Shown here: positions 6,837 to 15,600 of the stretch, one piece after another
Numbering within the stretch: the stretch's first letter is position 1
Layout of the letters: every line of letters starts with the position of its first letter
Source of the DNA: CAYLLT01 sp964591605
Lineage (GTDB): Bacteria; Planctomycetota; Phycisphaerae; UBA1845; PWPN01
Direction of reading: 5' to 3'
NCBI GenBank assembly: GCA_964591605.1
Contig: CAZQEN010000076.1
Location: forward strand, 1-24,234
DNA: 24,234 bases
Notes under the pieces: model-generated
Seen by the model: only the letters and a program-made list of their open reading frames with translations
The model's database searches: none
What the model was told of the DNA's origin: nothing
Made by a program: the position numbers and the translations under genes

Positions 6837-7472
6837 TCAGTGCTTGTGTGTCATGAACTGCGTCGCCCGGCCCATGGCCTCGCGCAGGTCCTTGAGCCCG
6901 CGGTTGCAGAGCATGTGGACGGCCCGCTCGGTCCGGTTCATCTTTGAGGCGATGTCGGCGACCGGCAGCCGTTGCACGTAGCGAAGCTCCAGCGCCTCAC
7001 GATACTCGGGCTTGAGGCCAGCGAGAGCGACATGAATCGCCGATGCCGCCTCGTGACGTGCGGCCGAGCGGCTTGGCGTCTGGCGGTGGACGGCCGCCAG
7101 CTCGAGCAGGTTGAGAACTGAACCATCCTCCGAAGTTTTGTGAGCGTCCAGCCGCTCGCGGCCCCCCCCACGTTTCTGGGCGTACTGTCCCTTGAGCAGA
7201 TCCTTGAGCCGCCGCTCTGCGATGGTTGCCACCCAGCGCGAGAACGAGCCGTCCCCCTGCGGCTCGAAACCCGCGATGCAGCGGAAGACCTCCGCGAACG
7301 CTTCCTGAATCACATCGTCGGCGCTGAACACGGCCGCCGAAGCGGCGGGAATCCTGGAACGCAGGCGCCGCTGGAGACGCGGGTACTCCTCCAGCAGGAG
7401 CTCTTCGAGGGCGGCACGATCGCCGGCGGCGGCTCGCGACGCGAGTTCGTTTTGACCGGCGCGCTCCGACAC
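6837..7472 (-). CDS. ECF-type RNA polymerase sigma factor
   Basis: A 211-residue sigma-70 family protein with only regions 2 and 4. Region 2 (about 20-95) contains DVIQEAFAEVF (53-63) and FSRWVATIAERRLKDLL (77-93), the core-binding and -10-reading helices. Region 4 (about 145-200) has the helix-turn-helix VADIASKMNRTERAVHMLCN (171-190). Start is GTG 7472, with GAGG placed 7 nt upstream. A promoter lies 49 nt upstream. No classical anti-sigma gene is adjacent. The Ser/Thr kinase downstream on the same strand is a plausible regulator, as in planctomycete ECF groups linked to kinases; that link is inferred from position. Confidence 0.9.
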   Translation of the reverse strand: MSERAGQNELASRAAAGDRAALEELLLEEYPRLQRRLRSRIPAASAAVFSADDVIQEAFAEVFRCIAGFEPQGDGSFSRWVATIAERRLKDLLKGQYAQKRGGGRERLDAHKTSEDGSVLNLLELAAVHRQTPSRSAARHEAASAIHVALAGLKPEYREALELRYVQRLPVADIASKMNRTERAVHMLCNRGLKDLREAMGRATQFMTHKH

Positions 7473-7520
7473 GAGGCAGCCTCGACGGGACGGTCGAATG
7501 GAATGGGCCCGAACACCCGC

Positions 7521-7549
7521 AGTCTAGCGATTCCGGTGAGGCCGGGCAA
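7521..7549 (-). promoter_or_regulatory. Promoter of the ECF sigma gene
   Basis: Minus-strand TTGCCC (7549-7544), a 17-nt spacer and TAGACT (7526-7521), each matching the consensus at four of six positions. The start would be near 7514, giving a leader of about 42 nt. The match is housekeeping-like, so no autoregulatory ECF motif is evident. Confidence 0.5.
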
Positions 7550-7613
7550 GCAAGGTTTCTTACGGGGCTTTGCAGGGGCGCATCCCGAGTTCAGTGGCAG
7601 GTGGATGGGGTGG

Positions 7614-7690
7614 TCTGCATCCGTATTCGCGGATGCAGATTGCCCGTGACCTGCTTGCACGGGCAGCCAGTATCCCGATCTGCATCGGGA
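7614..7690. other. Three consecutive perfect hairpins
   Basis: Three perfect inverted repeats follow each other. Hairpin 1 pairs 7614-7623 with 7630-7639 (10 bp, 6-nt loop). Hairpin 2 pairs 7641-7648 with 7658-7665 (8 bp, 9-nt loop). Hairpin 3 pairs 7673-7679 with 7684-7690 (7 bp, 4-nt loop). They lie between the divergent sigma and sulfatase genes, about 185 nt before the sulfatase start. None has a T-tract on either strand, so they are not ordinary terminators. The rest of the 7473-7874 spacer holds the sigma promoter and a smaller inverted repeat (CCGTGG/CCACGG near 7812-7828). Confidence 0.65.
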
Positions 7691-7874
7691 GCGGGGCCAC
7701 CCGAGAGATACGCGCCTGTACTCCGGAAGCACCCATTCTGAATGATTTCCGGTGAGTCCCTTCCGACTCTGTGAGCAATGTCCGCCGTTTTCGATGCTTC
7801 CACTGAGGCCGTGGAGTGGCCACGGACGCTCGAGAGAAACCGCTCCCCGAGACGGGACATGAAGGAGATCCAGA

Positions 7875-9371
7875 ATGTCGCGATACATACCGAATCTGTT
7901 CACAGGTCGGCTCGGAACGCCTGCTCTGGGGGTCGCCCTGGTGTCGGCGGCACTCGGCGGCCCGCCGGCCGAGGCGGCGTACGTCGTCGGCAAACACAAC
8001 GTGCTGCTCATCATTGCCGACGACGTCGGCGTCGATCAGCTCAGCCTGTACGTGAAGTACTACAACACGACCGCACGGACGGATGACGACATCGAGGACG
8101 CGAAAGGCACGCCGCTCCGGACCGCCTGCACGAGAACCATCGAGAAGCTGGCGGCCAGCGGCGTGACCTTTGTGAATGCCTGGGGATACCCGACCTGCTC
8201 GCCCACGCGCGCCTCCATGTATACCGGAATGCACGCATTCCGGACACAGGTCTACACGCCGCAATATGCAGGTCAGTTCTGCCGCAACACCACGACTATC
8301 GCGGAGGTGGTGGGCGCCGCAGGCTACTCGAGCGGCCTCATGGGTAAGTGGCATCTGGGAGGAGATACTTCTGACGGATATGGTCCAACGGATCACGGCT
8401 GGATCTACTACGACAACGGCTGCATCGGAAGCCACCTTGGCACCTACTTTGATACGTCGTATTACCAGCCGCCCGGTTATCTCGACACGCGGGGTGGGTA
8501 CGCCACCTTTGACACAGCTGAAAACGCGAAGAACTGGATCAACGCGCAGACGGGCAACTGGTTCGCCACCGTTGCCTTCAATGCGGCGCACATGACCGAT
8601 CAGCATCCCGCGCCCGGCGGTGGGGTTTCCTGGAGTTTTGACGGGGAGGGACCGCCGGAAGGGTATGGCTGGTGCCCCTATACAATTACGTCTTCGTCGA
8701 CCGATGCCGATATCTACCGTGCGACGCTCTCGGTCCTTGACCGGCAGGTGGGCGAGCTGCTTGATGGCATCAGGGACTCCACGCTTGCGAAAACGACGAT
8801 CATTTTCGTCGGTGACAACGGCACGGACGATGCCATCCTCGGGTTCAGTTCATTTGCCGGGAAGGCGAAAGGGACGGTTTACGAGGGTGGCGTGAACGTG
8901 CCGCTGATCATCGCGGATGGATATGCGTACAGGTATGGGAAGGCCAGCGAGTATTGGTACGGAACCGGCCGTGTGGTGTCGCCCAACCGCACGTCCACGG
9001 CGCTGGTCCAGACGGTGGACCTCTTCGCGACCATTGCGGAGATCGCCGGCGGGGACGGCAGTTGCGGCGTCGATGCGGTCAGCCTTGTGCCTCTCATGAA
9101 CAACACGGCGACCAGCGTCCGCAGCGTCAGCTACGTACTGACAGACAAAGACGAGGCGGTGATGGCCGAGTTCGGCGGATGGGGCATCTACAAGCTTCTG
9201 ATCAAGGGCGATGGAGACTACGAGTTGTACAACCTGTCCGCCGACCGATGGGAGACCCAGAACCTGCTCACCCCGCCCGTGGGTGCAGTGGCAATCTCGA
9301 TGAAATATGCGCTGTTGAACCAGCGTAACGCGGTCATCGCGACGCCCGCCACGTGCGGCACCTGTCCGTGA
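7875..9371 (+). CDS. Secreted Cys-type sulfatase
   Basis: A 498-residue member of the type I sulfatase family (alkaline phosphatase fold), which hydrolyses sulfate esters, often on polysaccharides. The N-terminus has a signal peptide ending near AEAA (residues 32-35). Metal-binding Asp are in LLIIADDVG (D49, D50). The formylglycine signature CSPTR (108-112) retains Cys108, the residue that must be oxidised by a formylglycine-generating enzyme. GKWHLG (157-162), FVGDNG (D314, N315), and the KGTVYEGGVNVPLI segment near 332-345 are also family marks. AAGGAG lies 7 nt before ATG 7875. It is monocistronic, with no clear promoter found; the three-hairpin cluster lies upstream. Its substrate cannot be read from sequence. 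Confidence 0.93.
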   Translation: MSRYIPNLFTGRLGTPALGVALVSAALGGPPAEAAYVVGKHNVLLIIADDVGVDQLSLYVKYYNTTARTDDDIEDAKGTPLRTACTRTIEKLAASGVTFVNAWGYPTCSPTRASMYTGMHAFRTQVYTPQYAGQFCRNTTTIAEVVGAAGYSSGLMGKWHLGGDTSDGYGPTDHGWIYYDNGCIGSHLGTYFDTSYYQPPGYLDTRGGYATFDTAENAKNWINAQTGNWFATVAFNAAHMTDQHPAPGGGVSWSFDGEGPPEGYGWCPYTITSSSTDADIYRATLSVLDRQVGELLDGIRDSTLAKTTIIFVGDNGTDDAILGFSSFAGKAKGTVYEGGVNVPLIIADGYAYRYGKASEYWYGTGRVVSPNRTSTALVQTVDLFATIAEIAGGDGSCGVDAVSLVPLMNNTATSVRSVSYVLTDKDEAVMAEFGGWGIYKLLIKGDGDYELYNLSADRWETQNLLTPPVGAVAISMKYALLNQRNAVIATPATCGTCP

Positions 9372-9498
9372 GCAGTGGAGGCGCGGATGCACTGATTCAC
9401 TTGCCAGCCCCGGGGCCATTCTGCCGGGGGGACACCGTTTCTGTCCACCTGACAGACACGGCCCGGTATTCCGGATGCAGCGTGGCCGCAGGCGGTGT

Positions 9499-10683
9499 TC
9501 AGTTGAGCTTGATGGCGATGACGGTGATGTCGTCGCGGGGCCATTCGCGGGTGCTCAGGCGGCAGGCCTGCTCGCGGATTGCGTCGAGGGCGGCGTCAGG
9601 ACCGTCGATGGCGACGCGATCGAGCCAGGGGCTCTCGAGGATGGCGCCCTCGGCGCAGCTGGCGTGGCGGCCCAGGAGGAAGGCTTCGAGGCCGTCGGTA
9701 TAGAGCAGCAGGGTGTCGCCAGGTTCGAGCTCGATGCCGGCGACCTCGAAGGTCTGCTGAGGCAGGGCGCCGATGAGTCCGCCGGCGCTGCGCAGTTGCC
9801 GGGGCAGCTCGCCAGGGCGGAGCAGCACGGGATACGGCGATCCGCCGCGGGCCCAGCGCACCTGGCGGCTCGTGCGGTCGAGAATGGCGTGCAGGGCGGT
9901 GATGAACTGGCACTGGGACAGCGTTCGATGCAGCAGCTCGGCATTGAGGCGGCTGAGCAGCTCATCGGGTTCGATGATCCGGTAGGAGCCGTCGGTGATT
10001 TCCTTACCGCGGAAGGACTGCTTGATCAGGATGGTCAGCAGGGCGGCGGGCAGGCCGTGGCCGGTGGCGTCGGCGATCGAGAAGCCGAACCGGTCTTCGT
10101 CGAGGCGGGCCACGTCGTAGATGTCGCCGCTGACGTGGTCCGCAGGCAGGAAGAGGGTGGAGACGCTGAGCGGGTCGGCATCGACGAGCGGCTCGGGGAG
10201 CAGATCCATCTGGATCTGGCTGGCCAGGCGGAGCTGCTCGTCGCGCTCGCGGGCGGCGGCGATGAGCTGTTCGTCGCGGCGGCGGAGCTGGTCGAGCTGT
10301 TCGCGGAGGCGGCGCATGGGGCTGCGGATCTCGCAGAGCGTCTTGATGCGGCCGGTGAGCTCGTCGGCCGTGGCGGTGTGGCGGTCGGGGCCGTTGACCG
10401 GCCGGGCGACGCCGGAACCGACCTCATCCCGAGAGAGCACCAGAGTGGCGCACGCCTGTTCCGAGGCCTCGGAGAGAATGCGGGCCAGCAGATCCGGACA
10501 CTCGTGAGCGCCGGGGAGAATGACGCAGACATCGACGGATGAGGGGATGCCGGCGGACAGGGCCCTGGCGAGGGAACGGACGGAGACCCGGGCATGGACG
10601 CGGTTGAGGGCCGCCTGGAGCGGCGGCGGGACCATGTCGGCGTCGAGGATGAGCTGTACGTGCGGCGTGGTCACGAGCGTCAC
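9499..10683 (-). CDS. PP2C/SpoIIE-family serine phosphatase, RsbU-like
   Basis: A 394-residue regulatory phosphatase. Residues 1 to about 118 form an alpha/beta region that resembles a receiver domain, but no clear phospho-acceptor Asp is seen where the third strand ends (VDVCVILPG). A coiled coil follows (about 122-160, LREQLDQLRRRDEQL). The SpoIIE catalytic domain covers about 160-394, with metal-binding Asp in SGDIYD (D187, D190) and ADATGHGLPAALL (D205, G208-G210), then LLYTDGLEAF and the terminal RDDITVIAIKL. Such enzymes dephosphorylate anti-sigma-factor antagonists or similar partners. Start is GTG 10683; an internal ATG at residue 17 would remove part of the first strand. It is transcribed alone, and its targets are unknown. 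Confidence 0.9.
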   Translation of the reverse strand: MTLVTTPHVQLILDADMVPPPLQAALNRVHARVSVRSLARALSAGIPSSVDVCVILPGAHECPDLLARILSEASEQACATLVLSRDEVGSGVARPVNGPDRHTATADELTGRIKTLCEIRSPMRRLREQLDQLRRRDEQLIAAARERDEQLRLASQIQMDLLPEPLVDADPLSVSTLFLPADHVSGDIYDVARLDEDRFGFSIADATGHGLPAALLTILIKQSFRGKEITDGSYRIIEPDELLSRLNAELLHRTLSQCQFITALHAILDRTSRQVRWARGGSPYPVLLRPGELPRQLRSAGGLIGALPQQTFEVAGIELEPGDTLLLYTDGLEAFLLGRHASCAEGAILESPWLDRVAIDGPDAALDAIREQACRLSTREWPRDDITVIAIKLN

Positions 10684-11131
10684 CCGGGTCCAGGGCCGGC
10701 CGGCCGGCGATCTCCGCGCTTCCGGGCGGCGAGCCGGCCATGCCGCAGAATGATTCGGATTGTTGAGGAGGCGACTTGACGTTGGCGCGGTGGGATCGCG
10801 ACTTTTTTAGGACGGTCTGTCCGGCGCCTTTGTCCGGCCATGCGGGAGTCGGGCCACACACACGCGTGCCGGCATGAACGGGGTGAATCGCCCGTTCGGG
10901 GGCGCTGCGGGGGATGATCAACGCACCGAGCGGGGCGAAGGGAGTGCGGTACGAACTGAGGATGCGGCCAGCATTTGCGGCTTGCTGTCGGCGGGGCACA
11001 CCACGGCCTCCAGTGACACGATTGTCCTGGAGCAGCCGAGCGGACTCTGGGCGGGGGCCGGGTCATAGGGTCAAAACCGATTTTGATCTCGACTCGGGAG
11101 GATAAGTCCTGTAAAAAGGGCGAAGACAGTC
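10684..11131. other. Spacer without a recognisable gene
   Basis: This GC-rich stretch holds the 5' region of the phosphatase gene. Short frames exist on both strands, but none shows a ribosome site, a domain or a membrane segment. I see no tRNA and no clear repeat. A GGACGGTCTGTCC inverted repeat near 10811-10823 has its T-run on the wrong side to be a terminator. Confidence 0.5.
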
Positions 11132-11160
11132 TTGCCAGCGCAATTCTTGCGCGATATGCT
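11132..11160 (+). promoter_or_regulatory. Strong promoter ahead of the leader RNA and PEP-CTERM gene
   Basis: TTGCCA (11132-11137, five of six), a 17-nt spacer and TATGCT (11155-11160, four of six). The start would be near 11167, 175 nt upstream of the PEP-CTERM start. The spacer contains the inverted repeat GCGCAATTCTTGCGC, which could bind a regulator. Confidence 0.6.
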
Positions 11161-11166
11161 ACTCAG

Positions 11167-11271
11167 CCGAACCGTCCGGGTGGGGCGTGACGTCCCTCCG
11201 GTCGCGAATACCAGAACAACAGGCAGAGTCCAAGAGAGAGACGCCCGGGACGGGGGTTTCTCTCTTTTTTT
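11167..11271 (+). ncRNA. Candidate small RNA or transcription-attenuating leader, about 105 nt
   Basis: Between a good promoter and a textbook terminator lie about 105 nt with no ORF. The first hairpin (11176-11201) pairs CCGG with CCGG and GGGGCG with CGTCCC around a TGA loop. The terminator follows at 11233-11271. The PEP-CTERM gene starts 71 nt after the T-tract, so the RNA either ends there as a stand-alone small RNA or works as a leader whose termination controls the gene. I do not recognise a known riboswitch. CCGTCC at 11172-11177 could pair with GGACGG in the terminator loop (11248-11253). Confidence 0.5.
11233..11271 (+). terminator. Intrinsic terminator upstream of the PEP-CTERM gene
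   Basis: AGAGAGAGAC (11233-11242) pairs with GTTTCTCTCT (11256-11265) over 10 bp with one G-U, and an inner CCC/GGG pairing extends it. Seven T residues (11265-11271) follow. This is the best-formed terminator in the window besides 16065-16105, yet no plus-strand protein gene precedes it. Confidence 0.8.
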
Positions 11272-11341
11272 GTCCATGGCGGATGACTGTCCCGTCGTGA
11301 CAGAGTTGTGATCGTCTCGAGAATTTATCAGGAGAGGGAAA

Positions 11342-12058
11342 ATGCGCTCCAGCCGGAGTTCTCCGCTTGCCGCGTTGGTCATGGTCGGCCTGCTCGGCGT
11401 GACGCCTGCGGCGGCGGATCCGATCAGCACGCTCTACAGCACGGGGGTGGATGATTTCCACAATCCACTGCCCGGAGGCTCGATTGACCCCCACTGGGAG
11501 TTGACGGTCAGCCCGGACCCGGCCTATCCCGGCCCGGACGCTTTCGTTCTCAGCGACAGTGCGCCGCTGTTTTCGAACGGCGGCACGCCCAACACGTCCA
11601 CATCGAAGTGGATCGGGCCGCGGGCGGACGGGGGGCACAACTTCCCGCGCAGCGACTGCACGGTGGGCTGTACGACGGCGGATTACCACTTCGAGACGGT
11701 CTTCGACCTGACCGGCCTCGATCCTCTCACGGCTCAGATCACCGGGCAGTGGTCGGTGGATGACTCGGCGATCATGCTGCTGAACGGCGTTCAGGTGGCC
11801 AGTTATCCCTTTATCCAGGGCGTGACGTGGCGCGAGTTCGCCCCCTTCACGGTCACGAGCGGCTTTGTTGCGGGCGTGAACACGCTGACGGTCATTGTGA
11901 ACAACCAGTTCTATCCCAACTCCAACCTTCGGGACAATGCGACGGGCATGCAGGTTCAACTGACGGGCACCGCGAACATCCCGGAACCGGCCTCGCTGCT
12001 GCTGCTGGCAGGAGGTGTCAGTGCCCTGCGAGTGCGGCGATCCACGGTCAGGCGATGA
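11342..12058 (+). CDS. PEP-CTERM secreted protein
   Basis: A 238-residue exported protein. A signal peptide (about residues 1-25, LAALVMVGLLGVTPAAA) is followed by a beta-rich domain of the kind found in other PEP-CTERM proteins (FDLTGLDPLTAQITGQWSVD, then SGFVAGVNTLTVIVNN). It ends in the sorting tail: PEP at 214-216, a short hydrophobic helix ASLLLLAGG, and a basic RVRRSTVRR end. Such tails are recognised by an exosortase, which is not encoded in this window. AGGAGAGGG lies just upstream of ATG 11342. The gene follows the promoter-terminator leader at 11132-11271 and is probably controlled by it. No function beyond the surface location can be read. Confidence 0.9.
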   Translation: MRSSRSSPLAALVMVGLLGVTPAAADPISTLYSTGVDDFHNPLPGGSIDPHWELTVSPDPAYPGPDAFVLSDSAPLFSNGGTPNTSTSKWIGPRADGGHNFPRSDCTVGCTTADYHFETVFDLTGLDPLTAQITGQWSVDDSAIMLLNGVQVASYPFIQGVTWREFAPFTVTSGFVAGVNTLTVIVNNQFYPNSNLRDNATGMQVQLTGTANIPEPASLLLLAGGVSALRVRRSTVRR

Positions 12059-12603
12059 ATGGCCGACACTTCCGGCCAGCCGATGGATGCCCCGATGAAG
12101 CTCGTGGGTGGCGGCTCCCCCGTCGGCTCTCTTCCCGGAGCGGAGTCGAAGGGATGTCAGCGCGAATCCCCTCAGGGCGCGGCGTCGCCTGCCCCCGGGG
12201 GCCCACGGCGCGGCAGGCTGCTTCATCTCGGGAGGTGGTTCGAGGGAGCGGTGCTGGTGTGCCGAAGCGACCGATTTTTGGGACTCTGGCGGCTGCGGCC
12301 CCCTTGTCTGGCTGAGCCTTGCTGGTGAGGTTCGGGCGCCGGACACGTCTTCAGGGAGAGCCGCAGGCACGGGCCGCCAAAGGGTTGACTGCGGGCCCAT
12401 GATCCGTTAGTTTAGTGTTGAAGTTTGCAGTATCGGCCTCAAGCGTCTGCAGCAACCAGTTGGGGAGTGGAGTGAAGCGTCATTTCGAACCGTCCGCCCC
12501 TTGTGCTGCTTTGTTCCTGTGGATTGATCGGGAATCCCAACCACCATCGCACGGTGATCGTGATTCGTAGGGTTGCGGCCGTGCCCGACAACGGAGGAGA
12601 GTC
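12059..12603. other. Spacer before the large exoprotein gene
   Basis: No convincing gene is seen in these 545 bases. A hairpin (GCCTGCC 12187-12193 with GGCAGGC 12212-12218, plus an inner CCC/GGG) lies 130 nt after the PEP-CTERM stop and lacks a T-tract. A weak promoter candidate for the exoprotein is TTGACT (12385-12390), a 17-nt spacer and TAGTTT (12408-12413), which would leave a leader of about 185 nt. Confidence 0.4.
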
Positions 12604-15600
12604 ATGAACCTGCATCTGAATGTATCACGGCCTCACGCGCGACTGCGTCATGTCGCCCTGGCCGGGGGCCTGGCCCTGCTGCTGGCGGGTGCACGGGAAG
12701 TCCGTGCGAATGTGTATGCCGCACATCTGCAGCCGGAGGGTACCACCTGGGACTTCACCCTGAGCGGACCGATGGACATCACCTACCGCCTCAACCAGGC
12801 AGCGACGAGCGTGAGCATCGAGATCTTCCGCCTGAGCGCGCCGGCCACCGTTATTCGGACTCTCACGGGTACGACCAACTACGGCCTCAACACGGTGAGC
12901 TGGGATGGGAAGGACGACCTCAACAACGACGTGCCGGGGGCGGGCGATTATTCGTTCCGGGTGATCGCGAGCGACTCGGTGGGAACTGCGGCGTGGACCA
13001 ACATCACGCCGACCTCGGGCGGCAACGAGATCGGCGATGCACAGTATTATGCGCCGCAGGGCATCGCGGTCAACCGCGAACCGACGAGTCCCCATTTCGG
13101 CCGTGTCTATGTCTGCAGCGGTCACAGCGGTGCCACGTCGAGCAACCCCGGCGCGACGGCGGTCGGGGACGGGCTGTTCCTGCACAACAACGACCTGACC
13201 TTCCGCGACGGCACGGCTGCCACGGCGGCTGCGTCGGCGAACGCCCAACTGGTCACCAGCACCACCAGCACTACGAGCCCCTGGAAGATCAACATCAACC
13301 AGGACAACCCCGACGAGATCGTGGTGACAGACTTTGTGAACGGTTTTGAGAATGTGTGGATCTTCAATGCGGACGGCACGACGGTGAGCCGCATTCTGGA
13401 TTCCACGACGACCGGGCCGACCACCGGGGCCGCCTTCAACCACGGCAACGCCATCACCGCCGCACTGACCGGCACGGGTGTGGACCGCAAACTCTGGGTC
13501 GTGGACGAGGACAAGGACCTGCCGCCTGCCTGGGTCGTCGCCGGCGCGCCGGGCGACCTGATCCGCTTCGATATCGGCACCACGCCATCCAATTTCCTGA
13601 GCCAGGGAACGCAGGTTCGCAACGCTGGACAGGGGAACTTCTACACGGGTCGCGACATCCGATTCGGACGGGTGAACGGGACCAGCCGCATCTATGCCGT
13701 GTGCCGGCGGGCGAATGCGACAGCGGGGAACATCGCCATTGTGGCCTACAGTCTGGACGCGGCCGGCCTGATCACCGGCGAGGCGTTTCGGGTGGAGAAC
13801 CCGGCGATGACCACCAACACGGGAGTCACCTGGAACTACACGGCATGCATGGCAGTGGATGAGGCCCGCAGCCGGGTTGCCCTCGCTCGCGACGGCAACA
13901 ACACCGGGAACGCCCGCGTGGCGATTCTCAACAGTGCGGACGGCACTTACATCACGTCGTTCGACAGCAGCACCGCCGCCGGCAACATCCGCGGGATGGA
14001 CTTCGATGCGGCGGGCAATCTGTACACGACCAACCAGACGGACGAGCACGTGCGGATGTGGTCGCCGCCGGATGGGCCGAACAGTCACACGACGCCGTAC
14101 TACGGGCTTCTGGCCCTGAACTGCGGTCTGCCGGCTCCGACGATCAACACGCAGCCGGTGGGCGCGTCGGTGTGCATCGGCGACTCGGTGACGTTGACGG
14201 TGGACGCGGATGGGCACGGCTCTCCGCTGCTGTATCAGTGGAAGCGAGGCTCGGTGTCGGTGGGGACGAACAGTCCGAGCCTGACCCTCAATCCGATTGC
14301 CGCCAGTGATGCAGGGACTTATACCTGCCAGATCACCGGATGCGGCTCAGTGACCACGAACCCGGTTCTGGTGACGGTGGGGGCCACCATCACGGCCAAC
14401 CCGTCGGATCAGATCAACAAGTGCGAGGGCGAAACGGCGACGTTCAGCGTGACAGCCGCCACCGGCGCTGCGCCGCTGACGTATCAGTGGTACAAGGGCG
14501 CCGCGGCCCTCACGGACGGGGTTGATCCCAACGGCGTGATCATCTCCGGTGCCAACACTGCGACGCTCACGCTCAACAACATCAAGACAGTGGACAACAA
14601 CACGGTCTACTCCTGCGTGGTCGGCGATCAGTGTCCGGGTGGGGCGACGGCGACCAGTGCTGCCGGCAAGCTCATTTTCACGAACATCCCCGTCATCACC
14701 GCACAGCCGGCGAGTGTCGGCGTCTATGCGGGGCAGACGGCGAACTTCTCCGTGACGGGCACCGATCCGCTGTCGGGCACGCTCACCTATCAGTGGCGCA
14801 AGAACGGGGTCGATATCCCGGGCGCCAATTCGTCGTCAGTGGGGATCGTCGCCGCGTATGCTGACTCCGGCGCCAACATTGATGTGGTGGTCAGCAACAC
14901 GTGCGGGCCCAAGGTCAGCGCGACGGCGAAACTCAACGTCGCGGCGCTGCTGTGCAACCGCAACTGGGCGGATGTCGAGGGAGGTGCAGGCCCCGGTCAG
15001 CCGGACGGCGACGTGGACATGCGGGATTATGCCGTGTTCCAGGGCTGCTTCACCGGCGGGGTGACCGCGGCGTTTGACCCCGGTTTCTGCCGGTGCTTCG
15101 ACCGCGGCGGGATCGCCGATGCGGTGGACGAGGCCGATTTCGACGCGTTTGAGGCCTGCGCGACCCGTGCGGCCGTTCCGGCAGGCGTGGTCTGCGGGGC
15201 GAGTGAGGTGTTCAGCGACAATTTCGACGTCGATTCGTCTGCCAACTGGGTGATCCAGTCGAGCAGTACGAATCACGCCATGACCCTGAACTACGATTAC
15301 GGTGCTCAGGGCATCCCGTCAGCCCCGAATTCCGTCGGCGGCACCACCAAGGGCCTCAAGTGCAACGTGAACCTGGGTGCCGGCACGGAACTCATCGCCG
15401 CCCTCGCGTACAGCACCGCCAACTACAGCGGGGACTATACGCTGCGGTTCGACATGTGGAGCAACTGGGGCGCCGAAGCGGGTACGACGACGACGGCCCT
15501 CTTCGGCATCAATGGTGACGGCACCTCGATCGTGGCTCCGACGGCAGGGACGGCCACCGCGGGCGGCATCAGCCCGGTCCTGGCCGGATACCTGTTTGGC

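Noticed and set aside
12625..14217. Long minus-strand frame opposite the large exoprotein
   Set aside because: Arg/His-rich translation without domains or ribosome site; the plus-strand protein has a signal peptide, Ig repeats and a good ribosome site.
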